64,000 nt of DNA, from assembly GCA_937928545.1 (NCBI GenBank), contig CALGJQ010000007.1, positions 285,452-349,451 on the forward strand, written 5' to 3'. This document shows, piece by piece, positions 51,632 through 60,596 of this stretch; the stretch's first letter is position 1, and the number at the start of each line of letters is the position of its first letter. A program made the position numbers and the translations under genes. This DNA is from an uncultured Verrucomicrobiales bacterium (GTDB lineage Bacteria > Verrucomicrobiota > Verrucomicrobiia > Verrucomicrobiales > Akkermansiaceae). The notes beneath the pieces were generated by a model, which saw only the letters and a list, made by a program, of their open reading frames with translations, had not been told where the DNA came from and ran no database searches.

Positions 51632-53179
51632 ATGTCCCTTGTTCTTGGCCTCGATTCCTCGACCCAAAGTCTCTCGGCGGTTCTTCTTGATACCGAGAGC
51701 GGTGCCATTCTCGCGGATGACTCTGTCAACTTCGGGAATGACCTCCCGCAATTTGGTCAGCCGCATGGCTATGATGAATCGGGCGCAAGAGGGGAGGTTC
51801 ACTCGAATCCACTGATGTGGTTGGAAGCTTTGGACCTTTTGTTGGGGCGGATGAAAGAAGGCGGTGTTGATTTCTCTGAAGTCACGGCCGTTTCGGGATC
51901 TGGTCAGCAGCATGGGAGTGTTTATTTAGGCTCCTGCTTTGGCGAGAAACTGGCTCAGCTTGATCCGAGTTCGAATTTAGCCAGTCAACTTTCGGGATGT
52001 CTCACGCGTCAGAGTTCGCCTATCTGGATGGACAGCTCGACCGGTGCGGAGTGTGCTGAAATTGCGGCTGCAGTTGGCGGAAATGAAGTGGTTTGTGCCA
52101 AGTCAGGCTCAGTCGCCGTTGAGCGTTTTACGGGTCCTCAGATTCGTAAGTTTGCCAAGTCCGATCCTGCCGCTTATGCCGAAACGGGAATCATTCATCT
52201 CGTTAGCTCATTCTTTGCCTCGATTATGGCGGGGAAGAATGTCGCGATTGATCACGGCGACGGCGCGGGGATGAATTTGATGAATCTCGCCGCTAAGGAT
52301 TGGGATGCGGATCTCGTCAATGCGACCGCCGATGGGCTAGGAGAGAAACTTCCACCTTGCGCGCCTTCTGCAAGTAAATCAGGAGCGATTTCTTCTTACT
52401 TCGTTACGAAGTACGGCTTCTCTCCGACTTGTGAAACGATCATTTGGTCTGGCGATAATCCTTGTAGCTTGATTGGGATGGGAGCGGCGTCACCCGGTAA
52501 GGTAGTTATTAGTCTCGGAACGAGTGATACGCTCTTCGCCGCGATGCCGGAGCCACGGACTGATCCAAATGGTTTCGGCCATGTTTTTGGGAATCCGGCG
52601 GGTGGTTACATGAGCTTGATTTGTTTTAAGAACGGTTCGCTAGCTCGTGAAGCAGTCAAAAATCAATTCAAGCTTGAGTGGAGTGCTTTCGAGAAAGAAG
52701 GACTTTCCAAGACACTCCTCGGGAACGGGGGGCTCATGATGTTGCCCTTCTATGAACCTGAAATAACGCCAGCTCTCGATACTGGCGGACCTATTTTTTC
52801 CGAACTGGGGACACATCCAGCCGAGCAAGTCGTGCGCGCGGTATTGGAATGTCAGTTTCTGAATATGCGAACCCATTCGGATTGGTTGGGCGTTGATCCT
52901 GAGCGGATTTTCATTACCGGAGGCGCTTCTGAGAATGATGGGATTGCGCAAGTGATTGCGAATGTCTTCGGGGTGCCTGTCGAAAGGCTCGATGTTCCCG
53001 GATCTGCCACGATTGGTGCGGGAATGCGTGCTGCGCATGGGATGGGCGAAGATTTGAGCGGTTTGGAGTCGAAGTTTAGTCGCCCGAAAGAGGGCAGAAC
53101 GATTGAGCCTGAAGCCGGTGCCAAGGAAGTCTATGATGAGATGATCGGAGACTTTGTGGAGTTTCTGAACCGACAGTAG
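51632..53179 (+). CDS. xylB: Xylulokinase (FGGY family)
   Basis: The 515-residue kinase has the FGGY pattern: VLGLDSSTQSLSAVLLD at the start (phosphate 1), SGSGQQHGSVYLG, IWMDSSTGAECAEI, and VVISLGTSDTLFAA (phosphate 2) with GGASENDGIAQVIANVF at the adenine pocket. With xylA it forms xylulose 5-phosphate for the pentose-phosphate path. A 6-base gap separates it from xylA. The next feature is a GxxExxY cassette, which appears to be inserted after its stop. Confidence 0.95.
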   Translation: MSLVLGLDSSTQSLSAVLLDTESGAILADDSVNFGNDLPQFGQPHGYDESGARGEVHSNPLMWLEALDLLLGRMKEGGVDFSEVTAVSGSGQQHGSVYLGSCFGEKLAQLDPSSNLASQLSGCLTRQSSPIWMDSSTGAECAEIAAAVGGNEVVCAKSGSVAVERFTGPQIRKFAKSDPAAYAETGIIHLVSSFFASIMAGKNVAIDHGDGAGMNLMNLAAKDWDADLVNATADGLGEKLPPCAPSASKSGAISSYFVTKYGFSPTCETIIWSGDNPCSLIGMGAASPGKVVISLGTSDTLFAAMPEPRTDPNGFGHVFGNPAGGYMSLICFKNGSLAREAVKNQFKLEWSAFEKEGLSKTLLGNGGLMMLPFYEPEITPALDTGGPIFSELGTHPAEQVVRAVLECQFLNMRTHSDWLGVDPERIFITGGASENDGIAQVIANVFGVPVERLDVPGSATIGAGMRAAHGMGEDLSGLESKFSRPKEGRTIEPEAGAKEVYDEMIGDFVEFLNRQ

Positions 53180-53180
53180 G

Positions 53181-53228
53181 GAATCTGTGTCATCTGTGCC
53201 TAATCCGTTAAAATCTGTGTAAAAAATC
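53181..53228. repeat. Left inverted repeat of GxxExxY cassette 1
   Basis: The stretch begins AATCTGTGTCATCTGTGCC and continues TAATCCGTTAAAATCTGTGT and then A-rich bases. The 20-base block TAATCCGTTAAAATCTGTGT recurs, as its exact complement, in the repeat after the gene (53608-53627). The start codon of the GxxExxY gene lies 6 bases further on. Confidence 0.8.
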
Positions 53229-53233
53229 ACCTC

Positions 53234-53596
53234 ATGCAGCAAAAAGATCTCACTTACGACGTCATCGGCGCTGCGATGGAGGTTCATCGTGAGCTTGGCC
53301 CCGGTTTGCGAGAATTACCTTACGAAAATGCCCTTAGAAACGAGCTTCGCTACCGTAAGTATCAGGTAGATCAGCAAAAAGCGTGGCCGATTCATTACAA
53401 AGGGGAAATTGTTGGTGATTGTTTCACGGATCTCTTTGTAAACCGAGAATTGGTTGTTGAGGTTAAGGCAATTAACACGTTGGGAGATGAAGAGTTGAGT
53501 CAGGTCCTAAATTATCTAAGGATTTCAAAGATGAGACTTGGGCTGATTTTAAATTTTAAGCCAAGTTCTCTGGAGATGAAGCGCGTTGCTCTTTAG
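53234..53596 (+). CDS. GxxExxY protein, copy 1
   Basis: The 120-residue protein has the family motif GLRELPY (G-x-x-E-x-x-Y) and the conserved opening YDVIGAAMEVHRELGPG. The core has the PD-(D/E)XK nuclease pattern: GDCFTDLFVNRELVVEVKA (Asp... Glu-x-Lys), then LSQVLNYLRISKMRLGLILNF. TIGR04256 groups these small proteins; their role is unknown. The gene is bracketed by inverted repeats and lies between xylB and the TIM-barrel gene, where no other gene of the cluster needs it. Origin as an inserted unit is an inference. Confidence 0.88.
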   Translation: MQQKDLTYDVIGAAMEVHRELGPGLRELPYENALRNELRYRKYQVDQQKAWPIHYKGEIVGDCFTDLFVNRELVVEVKAINTLGDEELSQVLNYLRISKMRLGLILNFKPSSLEMKRVAL

Positions 53597-53598
53597 AT

Positions 53599-53645
53599 TT
53601 TTGAACACAGATTTTAACGGATTAAGAAGCGATTACACAGATTTC
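53599..53645. repeat. Right inverted repeat of GxxExxY cassette 1
   Basis: Starting just after the stop, TTTTGAACACAGATTTTAAC then GGATTAAGAAG and GATTACACAGATTTC. Its reverse complement matches the left repeat almost base for base, including the exact 20-base core. Together the two repeats bound a unit of about 465 bases. Confidence 0.8.
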
Positions 53646-53692
53646 AGGACCGACGAATTTCCCTAACCTTTTAACAACAACCCAAGAAACCA

Positions 53693-54748
53693 ATGCCAAG
53701 ACCAGTTACCTTATTCACCGGCCAGTGGGCCGACCTTCCGCTTGCTGAACTCCTCCCGAAAGTCAAAGAAATGGGCTACGACGGAGTGGAACTCGCCTGT
53801 TGGGGCGATCACTTTGATGTCCAAGCTGCTCTCAATGAAGAGGGTTACGTTGAAGGACGTTGGGAGCTCCTCAAGAAGAATGACCTCTCCTGTTTTGCAA
53901 TTTCGGCCCACCTTGTCGGGCAGGCCATTTGCGACCCGATCGATGAACGTCATGCCGCGATTTTGTCTCCTGAAATTTATGGTGACGGAGATCCCGAGGG
54001 GGTTCGTCAGCGTGCGGCGCAAGAAATGATCGATACTGGTAAAGCATGTCGGAAGTTCATTGATGCGGGCAAAGATTACATGGCGACTCGCGAGGAATCG
54101 GGGATTGGTGCCGTTGTGAATGGCTTCACTGGATCTAGCATTTGGCACGCGCTCTATGCCTTCCCGCCAACTGACCAAGCTTACCTTCAAAAAGGATACG
54201 ATGATTTCGCAAACCGTTTCCTGCCAATCTTGGATGCTTTTGAAAAAGAGGACGTCAATTTTGCGCTCGAAGTTCACCCGACAGAGATTGCCTTCGATAT
54301 CGCTTCCGCGGCGCGTGCGATTGAGGCGGTGAAGGGTCACAAGCGATTTGGCTTCAACTACGACCCGAGCCATCTTGGTTATCAGGGCGTCGATTACGTG
54401 CGCTTCATTCGCGAGTTCGCTGATCGGATCTACCACGTGCATATGAAGGACGTTTGGTGGGGACACGGTGATGGAACGGTGGGGGTCTTCGGTGGTCACA
54501 CTGATTTCTGTGATGCTCGTCGTCAGTGGGACTTCCGTTCAGTCGGACGTGGTGACATTCAGTTCGAGGAGATCATTGTAGCTCTTAACGACACGCGCTA
54601 CAGCGGACCGCTTTCCGTTGAGTGGGAAGACGGACGCATGGAGCGTTTTCACGGTGCAGCCGAGAGTTGCGCCTTTACCAAAGCTCTCGACTTCCCGCGC
54701 AATGAAGGCGGAATGTTCGACTCAGCCTTCGACGGCGATAACCAGTAA
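53693..54748 (+). CDS. Sugar phosphate isomerase/epimerase-type TIM barrel
   Basis: The 351-residue protein has the AP endonuclease 2 TIM-barrel fold: [42 protein letters not shown] (metal-ligand Glu), [22 protein letters not shown] (His/Asp ligands) and [13 protein letters not shown]. This matches the larger inosose/tagatose epimerase-like members. It has no signal peptide, so it works in the cytoplasm. A Gfo/Idh/MocA gene follows by 13 bases; such pairs epimerise or oxidise sugars, so they probably process a second sugar or a derivative alongside xylose. Confidence 0.9.
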   Translation: MPRPVTLFTGQWADLPLAELLPKVKEMGYDGVELACWGDHFDVQAALNEEGYVEGRWELLKKNDLSCFAISAHLVGQAICDPIDERHAAILSPEIYGDGDPEGVRQRAAQEMIDTGKACRKFIDAGKDYMATREESGIGAVVNGFTGSSIWHALYAFPPTDQAYLQKGYDDFANRFLPILDAFEKEDVNFALEVHPTEIAFDIASAARAIEAVKGHKRFGFNYDPSHLGYQGVDYVRFIREFADRIYHVHMKDVWWGHGDGTVGVFGGHTDFCDARRQWDFRSVGRGDIQFEEIIVALNDTRYSGPLSVEWEDGRMERFHGAAESCAFTKALDFPRNEGGMFDSAFDGDNQ

Positions 54749-54761
54749 ACCTATTTAAATT

Positions 54762-55841
54762 ATGTCCACAAAAATTGGAGTCATCGGAGCAGGAGGAATG
54801 CTCCAGTATCATCATGCCGGCTTTGTCAAAGCGGGTGGGGAAGTTGTCGCGGTTTGCGATATGAGCGAAGAAGCTGCGAAAGCTGCGGCGGAGAAGTACG
54901 GAGTTTCTCAGACTTATACTGACGTTGCCGAAATGCTCGCGAATGACGAGATCGACGCGGTCAGTATCATTGTCCCGAACAAATTTCACGCGCCACTTTC
55001 GGTGCAATGTCTGGAAGCGGGAAAGCACGTCTTTTGTGAGAAACCTCCTGCACTCAGCGCGGCTGAGGTGGAGGGGATGATCAAAGCAGCGGATGCTTCC
55101 GGAAAGAAATTGATGTTTAACTTTAACAACCGTGCTCGTCCGGAGTCAGTTGAAATTAAAAAGCGCATCGATGCCGGGGAGATTGGTGAGATCAACTCCG
55201 CTCAGTCGAAGTGGATTCGCCGCACCGGCATTCCCGGTTTTGGTGGATGGTTCACAACGAAGGCTCTCTCGGGAGGTGGTGCGACGATCGACCTCCTTCA
55301 CATGATTGATCTTTCTCTCTACTTCATGGGCTATCCCAAGCCGACGAATGTCTTGGGGAAGACTTTTGATACCTTCATGGGAGATTCGGGATTTAAAGGA
55401 CCTTGGGGAATTCCTGATCGTGCTGATGGCGTCACGGACGTTGAAGCAGCGGCTCACGGATTTGTCACCTTTGACACCGGCCAAGTGCTCACTCTTCAGG
55501 TCTCTTGGGCCGAGATGATTAAGCGCGAAGAAGTCTCCGTTGTTTTCCAAGGAACGAAAGCAGGCGGTAAAGTAGAACGACTCTTTGGCGAAGATGGACT
55601 TGATGAGACAGCGATCGATACCTGCGAGCTTTATACGCAAGTCGATGGTAAGTCAGTCGATACCGCTCTCGAAATGCCTGAGTGTGAAGACATGGGCCGA
55701 ATCGATTCCGCTGCCAATTTTGTCGAAGCAATCGAAGGAAAGGCGGAGCCATTGAATACTCCAGACCAAGCTCTGCATTTGATGACGATCATTGATGCGA
55801 TCTACGAGTCTTCGAAATCAGGAACTCCAGTGACTCTTTAG
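54762..55841 (+). CDS. Gfo/Idh/MocA oxidoreductase in the sugar cluster (copy 1)
   Basis: The 359-residue enzyme has the NAD(P) motif IGVIGAGGMLQYHHAGF, the CEKPPALSAAEVEGM motif with its conserved Lys, and a C-terminal sugar-binding domain with GGGATIDLLHMIDLSLYFMG. It should oxidise a sugar or cyclitol hydroxyl. It follows the TIM-barrel gene by 13 bases, and precedes the second GxxExxY cassette. The exact substrate is unknown. Confidence 0.9.
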   Translation: MSTKIGVIGAGGMLQYHHAGFVKAGGEVVAVCDMSEEAAKAAAEKYGVSQTYTDVAEMLANDEIDAVSIIVPNKFHAPLSVQCLEAGKHVFCEKPPALSAAEVEGMIKAADASGKKLMFNFNNRARPESVEIKKRIDAGEIGEINSAQSKWIRRTGIPGFGGWFTTKALSGGGATIDLLHMIDLSLYFMGYPKPTNVLGKTFDTFMGDSGFKGPWGIPDRADGVTDVEAAAHGFVTFDTGQVLTLQVSWAEMIKREEVSVVFQGTKAGGKVERLFGEDGLDETAIDTCELYTQVDGKSVDTALEMPECEDMGRIDSAANFVEAIEGKAEPLNTPDQALHLMTIIDAIYESSKSGTPVTL

Positions 55842-55856
55842 CTATCAGCCATGCAA

Positions 55857-55905
55857 GAATCGGCGTAATCGGCGCAAATTCTTCCTAATCTGCGCCGAAA
55901 ATCTC
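55857..55905. repeat. Left repeat of GxxExxY cassette 2
   Basis: GAATCGGCGTAATCGGCGC, then AAATTCTTCCTAATCTGCGC and CGAAAATCTC. It has the layout AATCxGCG x2 then TAATCTGCG, the same as the solo repeat at 21003-21054 and the counterpart after the gene, but the match to the right repeat is weaker than in cassette 1. Confidence 0.65.
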
Positions 55906-55918
55906 AAAGCAAAAAACC

Positions 55919-56287
55919 ATGATCACCGAAGATTATACCTACAAAATCATCGGAGCTGCTATGGAAGTTCATCGCGAGATTGGTGCAGGTCAGCTGGAGA
56001 AGCCTTATGAAAATGCCTTGAAAATCGAACTTCAAACACAAGGGTTTCGAGTTGAACAACAATTGGGTTATCCCATCAAATATAAGGGACACTTTGTCGG
56101 TGATTGCTTCACTGATTTGGTGATCGATAAGCAATTGATCATCGAGTGTAAGTCGATCGCGAAGATTGGTGACACTGAGGTGGCTCAGTTATTGGGTTAT
56201 CTTAAAATATCGGGGTTGAAGGTTGGACTAATTTTCAATTTTAGGCCTTCTTCGTTGGAACATCGACGTGTGGTTTTGAATGCTTGA
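55919..56287 (+). CDS. GxxExxY protein, copy 2
   Basis: The 122-residue protein has the motif GQLEKPY and shares with copy 1 the lines YKIIGAAMEVHREIGAG, PYENALKIEL, YPIKYKGHFVGDCFTDLVIDKQLIIECKSI and LIFNFRPSSLEHRRVVL. It is clearly a paralogue but differs at many positions, so it is not a recent copy. The nuclease-type residues (Asp, Glu-x-Lys) are kept. The flanking repeats are AATCTGCG-type where cassette 1 has AATCTGTG-type. Confidence 0.88.
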   Translation: MITEDYTYKIIGAAMEVHREIGAGQLEKPYENALKIELQTQGFRVEQQLGYPIKYKGHFVGDCFTDLVIDKQLIIECKSIAKIGDTEVAQLLGYLKISGLKVGLIFNFRPSSLEHRRVVLNA

Positions 56288-56295
56288 GGTTAAGT

Positions 56296-56346
56296 GATTT
56301 TGACGCAGATTTTTAATGATTACCGCAGATTGCGCAGATTTTTTTT
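56296..56346. repeat. Right repeat of GxxExxY cassette 2
   Basis: GATTTTGACGCAGATTTTTA, then ATGATTACCGCAGATTGCGC and AGATTTTT. The reverse complement reads AATCTGCGCAATCTGCGG, then TAATCATTAAAAATCTGCGT. This closes a unit of about 490 bases around the second GxxExxY gene, just before the next oxidoreductase gene. Confidence 0.65.
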
Positions 56347-56366
56347 GAGACCTTTAATTTAAATAT

Positions 56367-57521
56367 ATGAACAGAAAACTAAGAATGGGCATGGTCGGTG
56401 GAGGCCGCGGTGCCTTTATCGGACAAGTCCACCGGATGGCGGCGAACTTGGATGGGAAGATTGAACTCGTGGCGGGAGCCTTTTCCTCCACGCCTGAAAA
56501 GTCGAAGCTCTCGGGGCAGGACTTCTTTATCGATCCCGATCGTGCTTATGGAACTTATGAGGAGATGGCGAAAGCCGAGGCTGCTCGCGAGGACGGTGTC
56601 GATTTCGTCTCCATCGTGGTTCAGAACCACCTGCACTTTGCGGTGGCGAAATGCTTCCTTGAAGCGGGGATCAACGTTATTTGTGACAAGCCTTTGGCGC
56701 TTGATATCGATCAAGCGAAAGAGCTGCAAAAGCTCGTGCATGATTCAGGGCTCATCTTTGCGCTCACTCACAACTACACTGGTTACCCGATGGTCAAGGA
56801 AGCCAAGCGCATGGTCGCAGATGGCGAGTTGGGTCGAATCCTCAAGATCGTCGCTGAGTATCCGCAAGGCTACGCGGTGGGTGATGTAGAAGGGGAAGGC
56901 TCCGGTGCGATTTCAAACTGGCGTGCCGATCCCAAGATCGCGGGTGCTTCGAATTGCATGGGTGATATTGGAACTCATGCCCATAACCTCGTCCATTACA
57001 TTACCGGACTCGAAATCGATGAACTCGCTGCTGAACTCACCGCCTTCATTCCAGGTCGTGAACTCGATGACGATGGCAACTGCCTGATCCGCTACGAAGG
57101 TGGTGTGAAAGGCATCCTCTACGCCTCACAGATTTCTAACGGAGACGAGAATAACCTCAACATTCGTGTTTATGGAACAAAGGCTTCTCTGGAGTGGCAT
57201 CAAGAAGAGCCAAACGATCTTATCGTGAAATTTGCGAATGCTCCACGTCAAACCTACCGTCGTGGAAACGACTACCTTGGAGCAGCGGCTCAAGCGAACT
57301 CGCGAACTCCCTTTGCTCACCCCGAAGGATTCATCGAAGCCTTTGCCAATGTCTACCTTGCCGCCGCTGCAGCAATTTCCGACAAGATTGATTGTAAGCC
57401 AGCTCCGGAGGGCGGTTATGACTATCCGACCGTGGACGATGGCGTTCACGGAATGGCTTTCATTAAAGCCTGCGTGGATTCTTCGAAGAATAATGCGGCT
57501 TGGACTAAGCTCGATCTTTAG
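56367..57521 (+). CDS. Gfo/Idh/MocA oxidoreductase in the sugar cluster (copy 2)
   Basis: The 384-residue enzyme has MGMVGGGRGAFIGQVHRMAA at the NAD(P) site, VICDKPLALD with the conserved Lys and GASNCMGDIGTHAHNLVHYITGL in the substrate domain. The longer form and Gly/Arg-rich first loop match a subgroup often paired with sugar isomerases. It is the last gene of the cluster and is followed by a strong terminator. Confidence 0.9.
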   Translation: MNRKLRMGMVGGGRGAFIGQVHRMAANLDGKIELVAGAFSSTPEKSKLSGQDFFIDPDRAYGTYEEMAKAEAAREDGVDFVSIVVQNHLHFAVAKCFLEAGINVICDKPLALDIDQAKELQKLVHDSGLIFALTHNYTGYPMVKEAKRMVADGELGRILKIVAEYPQGYAVGDVEGEGSGAISNWRADPKIAGASNCMGDIGTHAHNLVHYITGLEIDELAAELTAFIPGRELDDDGNCLIRYEGGVKGILYASQISNGDENNLNIRVYGTKASLEWHQEEPNDLIVKFANAPRQTYRRGNDYLGAAAQANSRTPFAHPEGFIEAFANVYLAAAAAISDKIDCKPAPEGGYDYPTVDDGVHGMAFIKACVDSSKNNAAWTKLDL

Positions 57522-57539
57522 GTCAGCGAATCACATTTC

Positions 57540-57580
57540 AGGGCGGGGTCATCGATGAGATGACTTCGCCCTTTTCTTTT
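57540..57580 (+). terminator. Rho-independent terminator of the xyl cluster
   Basis: A 14-pair stem (57540-57553 with 57559-57572; AGGGCGGGGTCATC and GATGACTTCGCCCT, with two G-T pairs on the DNA scale as G-U in RNA) has a 5-base loop and is followed by TTTCTTTT. It lies 18 bases beyond the stop of the last cluster gene. Confidence 0.88.
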
Positions 57581-57620
57581 CCATTCTTGAGTTTTTGCGC
57601 TCAGGCCTTATCAATGCGGG

Positions 57621-58226
57621 GTGAAAGGCACCTTTTTACTTCTGATCATGGCCGCGGGACTTGTCTCGTGTTCTTCGTCGTCTGAAGAAACAGGTCTTAC
57701 TCCTGAGCCTAGTGGCGCGCGTAAGATTGATATTAGCGAAAGTGGAGGGAATAATCCTTTCTCTTACAAAGATGAAGAGGTCCAGAGAGGTGAGGATGGA
57801 ACGATTGCCGGAGGTAGGCGAAGCCGTTATAGCACGAAGATGGAATCGGCCTACGCTAAGGCAAACAGTGAGGTTCCTTCTTACATGCAGAGCTCTTACC
57901 AAAAAGCCGCTTGGTCGGGTGGTAAAAATTACGGCACGGGCTCTTATCAAACATCCCGATCTGAAAAGGAAGAGAAGAGGTCTTGGTTTGGTGGGCGAAA
58001 GTCGAAGGAAAATACGAAAGTCGCCCGAGCCTCGGGACGGGACTTTTCAACAGGATCTTTTCAGACTGGTTCCGCGAATGAAGGGGGACGCTCGGTTCGA
58101 AAGAAAAATAGCTCTTACGTTGAAAGCAGGTCTGGAAATGCTTGGGCGGGCAAGCCGGTGATTTTGAGCGAGGGCGAGTATCGCAGCATCAGTATGGGAC
58201 AGGCAAAGAGCTTGCTCGGTCGTTAG
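57621..58226 (+). CDS. Hypothetical Ser/Lys/Gly-rich lipoprotein
   Basis: The 201-residue product starts at a GTG (57621) and has a lipoprotein signal with VSC lipobox (residues 15-17), then low-complexity text rich in Ser, Lys, Arg, Gly and Tyr. Two related segments, NYGTGSYQTSRS and DFSTGSFQTGSA, form a short repeat, and a WAGKP...SEGEYRSISMGQAKSLLGR tail closes it. Function is unknown; it is likely a disordered envelope protein. Confidence 0.65.
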   Translation: MKGTFLLLIMAAGLVSCSSSSEETGLTPEPSGARKIDISESGGNNPFSYKDEEVQRGEDGTIAGGRRSRYSTKMESAYAKANSEVPSYMQSSYQKAAWSGGKNYGTGSYQTSRSEKEEKRSWFGGRKSKENTKVARASGRDFSTGSFQTGSANEGGRSVRKKNSSYVESRSGNAWAGKPVILSEGEYRSISMGQAKSLLGR

Positions 58227-58270
58227 GTCTGAAGGGGACACGGCGGTACGCGCGCCGCTCCGTGAAAGAA

Positions 58271-60511
58271 CTAGCGTCCTTTTCCGATGGCTTTGAGCCT
58301 TTGTTGCCAGACTTCTTTTTCGGAGTCGTCTTTGGCCATGATGAGGCGGGCTTGGAGATAGTTGCTTAGGTTTTCAAGCGTGGCTTGAATGGGGGTTGCG
58401 GGTTGCGTGCCGATCGCAATTTCTCCGAGGCGGGCGGTTTGGTAGAGGCGGGCGGCTTCGTGAGCTTGTTCGTTTTCAAGCTGTGACTTGGCGAGGATGG
58501 TGAGGCAACGAATAGCATCAGAGTTACGGAGGTCGGCAATTTCTGCGGCGAGTTTGAGGCTGTCTCTTTTCCCAGTCAGAGCTGCGAGTTGAAGACTGAG
58601 AGTGGGATCTCCAAGAGTAAGGTGATGAAGTGTGTCAAGGTCGAGCTGACCTCCTTGTTGCAGAAGGTGCCAGTGAAGGCTTGGTTTGATCGGGTCGATC
58701 AAGATGGCGGTTTTCAAGGCTTTCAGTCGCGTTTCTTCAGGCCATGTTTGGTCGAGAAAGATTCCGAGGAGGTCTTTTGTGCTGAGTTGATACCAAGCTG
58801 CCTTCTTGACGACTTCGGGGGCGATCGGGAGTTTGAGGAAGAGAATGTTTTGATAGAGGGCATCGCTCGGTAAGAGGATGTCTTTGGAGGAGGTCGCCAA
58901 TTTTTCGGAAATGATTCTGCGGGCCTCTTCGCGATGATCGTTTAGAATATTTTCGACCTTTTTGAAGAGGCTGGTGGGAGACTGGAACTCATCAAGTGAC
59001 AGAAAATGCTCATACCAAAAGACCGAGACCTTGTCGGGGTAGGGAAGGAAATGTGAAATGGCGGGAGCTCGGAGGTAGGCTTGTTTGGCATTGAGGCCGG
59101 GGGCGAGGGGGAGAAGTTCTTCTCGTGGGTAAAGCTGGAGTCCGAGTGAGATTGCTTTTTTCCGGTAGGTCTCGTTCATCGATCCCATGTAAATGAGGGG
59201 TTCAAAAACCTCTGTTGCCGCGTCTTTGTCACCAGCGTCCAAGAAGTGTGAGGTCATGATGATGCGCATTTTGGCTTCGGCGCGTACATCGGGCTTGTTG
59301 AAGAATTCTTTTGCTAAGGTGAGTGCTTTTTCTCGATGTCCCGTGCGCCAAAGGAGGTTTACCGCGGAGGAACTCTGATCATTTGCGGCGAGGGTTTCGG
59401 ACGCTTCAACTGGGCGGCCAAGAAGGGTGAGGCTGCGAGCAAGATCGCTCCAGTCGATGAGGATTTCGGCTGAGAGGGCTTCGATGTCTGGTTCACTCGG
59501 AGGCGTTGCAAAGGCTGAATGAAGGGCATTTAAGGCGAGCTCGTTCGAGAAAAAGTCTTCATTTCCCTTTTGTTTGGGAAGGCTGAGTTGACCGCTGAGA
59601 AGGAGGTTTTCGTATTTGAGAAAGGGGTCTTTACGGAGTTTGGATGTCAGGGCAGGGACAAGCTGATGGTCTTTGCGGAGCCTTGCTTGGAAGACCTTAA
59701 GTTCGTTTTTCCATATTCCTTGGTAAGGGGGGAGGGGCAGTCCGCTGGATGCTTCCAGAAAGGCTAAGGATCGGGCAAGGTCAGCTTCGGGCGCGGTGTC
59801 GAGATGGTCGCTGAGAATGCGAATGGCAAGAGGAAGGTTTTGTCCCACAATGGCCACGCGTGCCAAGCTTTTGACTGTGACCTGATCAATTTCAGGCCCC
59901 AATTTTTGTAGCTGAGAGTAGACAAGGTCGGGCTGGTCGCGTCCCAAGATGGCAATGATTTGAGGCTTCATTGGGAGATCCTCTTTAGAGATCTCATAGA
60001 TGAGGATGGCCCGGCAGGGTGCTGAAAGTTCGGTGGTGAAGAATTTCTGCCAGTCAAAGCGCTGTTCGAGCAGGGAATAAGCGATCTGGCTGGCGTGGGC
60101 CAGTAGGGGTTTTGGCTGATTGGCTTCACGGCTTGCCCAGCGATTGAGCAAGTGGAGGGCGACCGCGGTGCCATGCTTGTGATCCAAAAGTTTGGTGAGG
60201 TGTTTTGTGCGCTGGTCAGGGGTGGCTTGTTCCAAAGCTTCGGCCAAGCCAAGGAGTTCGGGAGGTGATTCTGGGGTGAGTCCCATTCGGAAACGTCGAA
60301 GAATGTAAGTCGCACGGTTTGCGATTTCGGGATCGCGATCCTTCGCGAGAGTCTGCAGGAAAGGGAGCGCTTCATTGCCCGCTTCCCAGATTTCTAAGGT
60401 CGTTGCAGCACGCTCTTTTGCATCGGAGGAGCCCAAAAGTGACCGTGCTTCCTCAAGCGTCGGCAGTGCCATCGCGGGGAGGGTGAGGAACAGGAGGAAG
60501 AGGGCTTTCAT
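58271..60511 (-). CDS. Large exported protein with helical repeats
   Basis: The 746-residue protein has a signal peptide (1-16, ending AMA) and then an all-helical body: an N-terminal HEAT-like region (LGSSDAKERAATTLEIWEAGNEALPFLQTLAKDRDPEIANRATYILRRF) followed by TPR-like helical pairs (for example AEMRII...AATEVFEPL and DLRNSDAIRCLTILAKSQLENEQAHEAARLYQTA). No catalytic motif is seen. It is probably a periplasmic scaffold. An upstream ATG at 60532 would add seven residues; the ATG at 60509-60511 starts the signal peptide cleanly. Confidence 0.75.
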   Translation of the reverse strand: MKALFLLFLTLPAMALPTLEEARSLLGSSDAKERAATTLEIWEAGNEALPFLQTLAKDRDPEIANRATYILRRFRMGLTPESPPELLGLAEALEQATPDQRTKHLTKLLDHKHGTAVALHLLNRWASREANQPKPLLAHASQIAYSLLEQRFDWQKFFTTELSAPCRAILIYEISKEDLPMKPQIIAILGRDQPDLVYSQLQKLGPEIDQVTVKSLARVAIVGQNLPLAIRILSDHLDTAPEADLARSLAFLEASSGLPLPPYQGIWKNELKVFQARLRKDHQLVPALTSKLRKDPFLKYENLLLSGQLSLPKQKGNEDFFSNELALNALHSAFATPPSEPDIEALSAEILIDWSDLARSLTLLGRPVEASETLAANDQSSSAVNLLWRTGHREKALTLAKEFFNKPDVRAEAKMRIIMTSHFLDAGDKDAATEVFEPLIYMGSMNETYRKKAISLGLQLYPREELLPLAPGLNAKQAYLRAPAISHFLPYPDKVSVFWYEHFLSLDEFQSPTSLFKKVENILNDHREEARRIISEKLATSSKDILLPSDALYQNILFLKLPIAPEVVKKAAWYQLSTKDLLGIFLDQTWPEETRLKALKTAILIDPIKPSLHWHLLQQGGQLDLDTLHHLTLGDPTLSLQLAALTGKRDSLKLAAEIADLRNSDAIRCLTILAKSQLENEQAHEAARLYQTARLGEIAIGTQPATPIQATLENLSNYLQARLIMAKDDSEKEVWQQRLKAIGKGR

Positions 60512-60596
60512 CTCGGGAGGAAACGTAAACAAGGAGTCGGTTCTTAGCGATAAGAGACTGCTGGTCCTTCTGGCGGGAAAATACTAAGATCGCTCT

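Noticed and set aside
50540..51913. Minus-strand frame of 457 codons opposite xylA
   Set aside because: Shadow frame, basic and without domain; xylA is certain.
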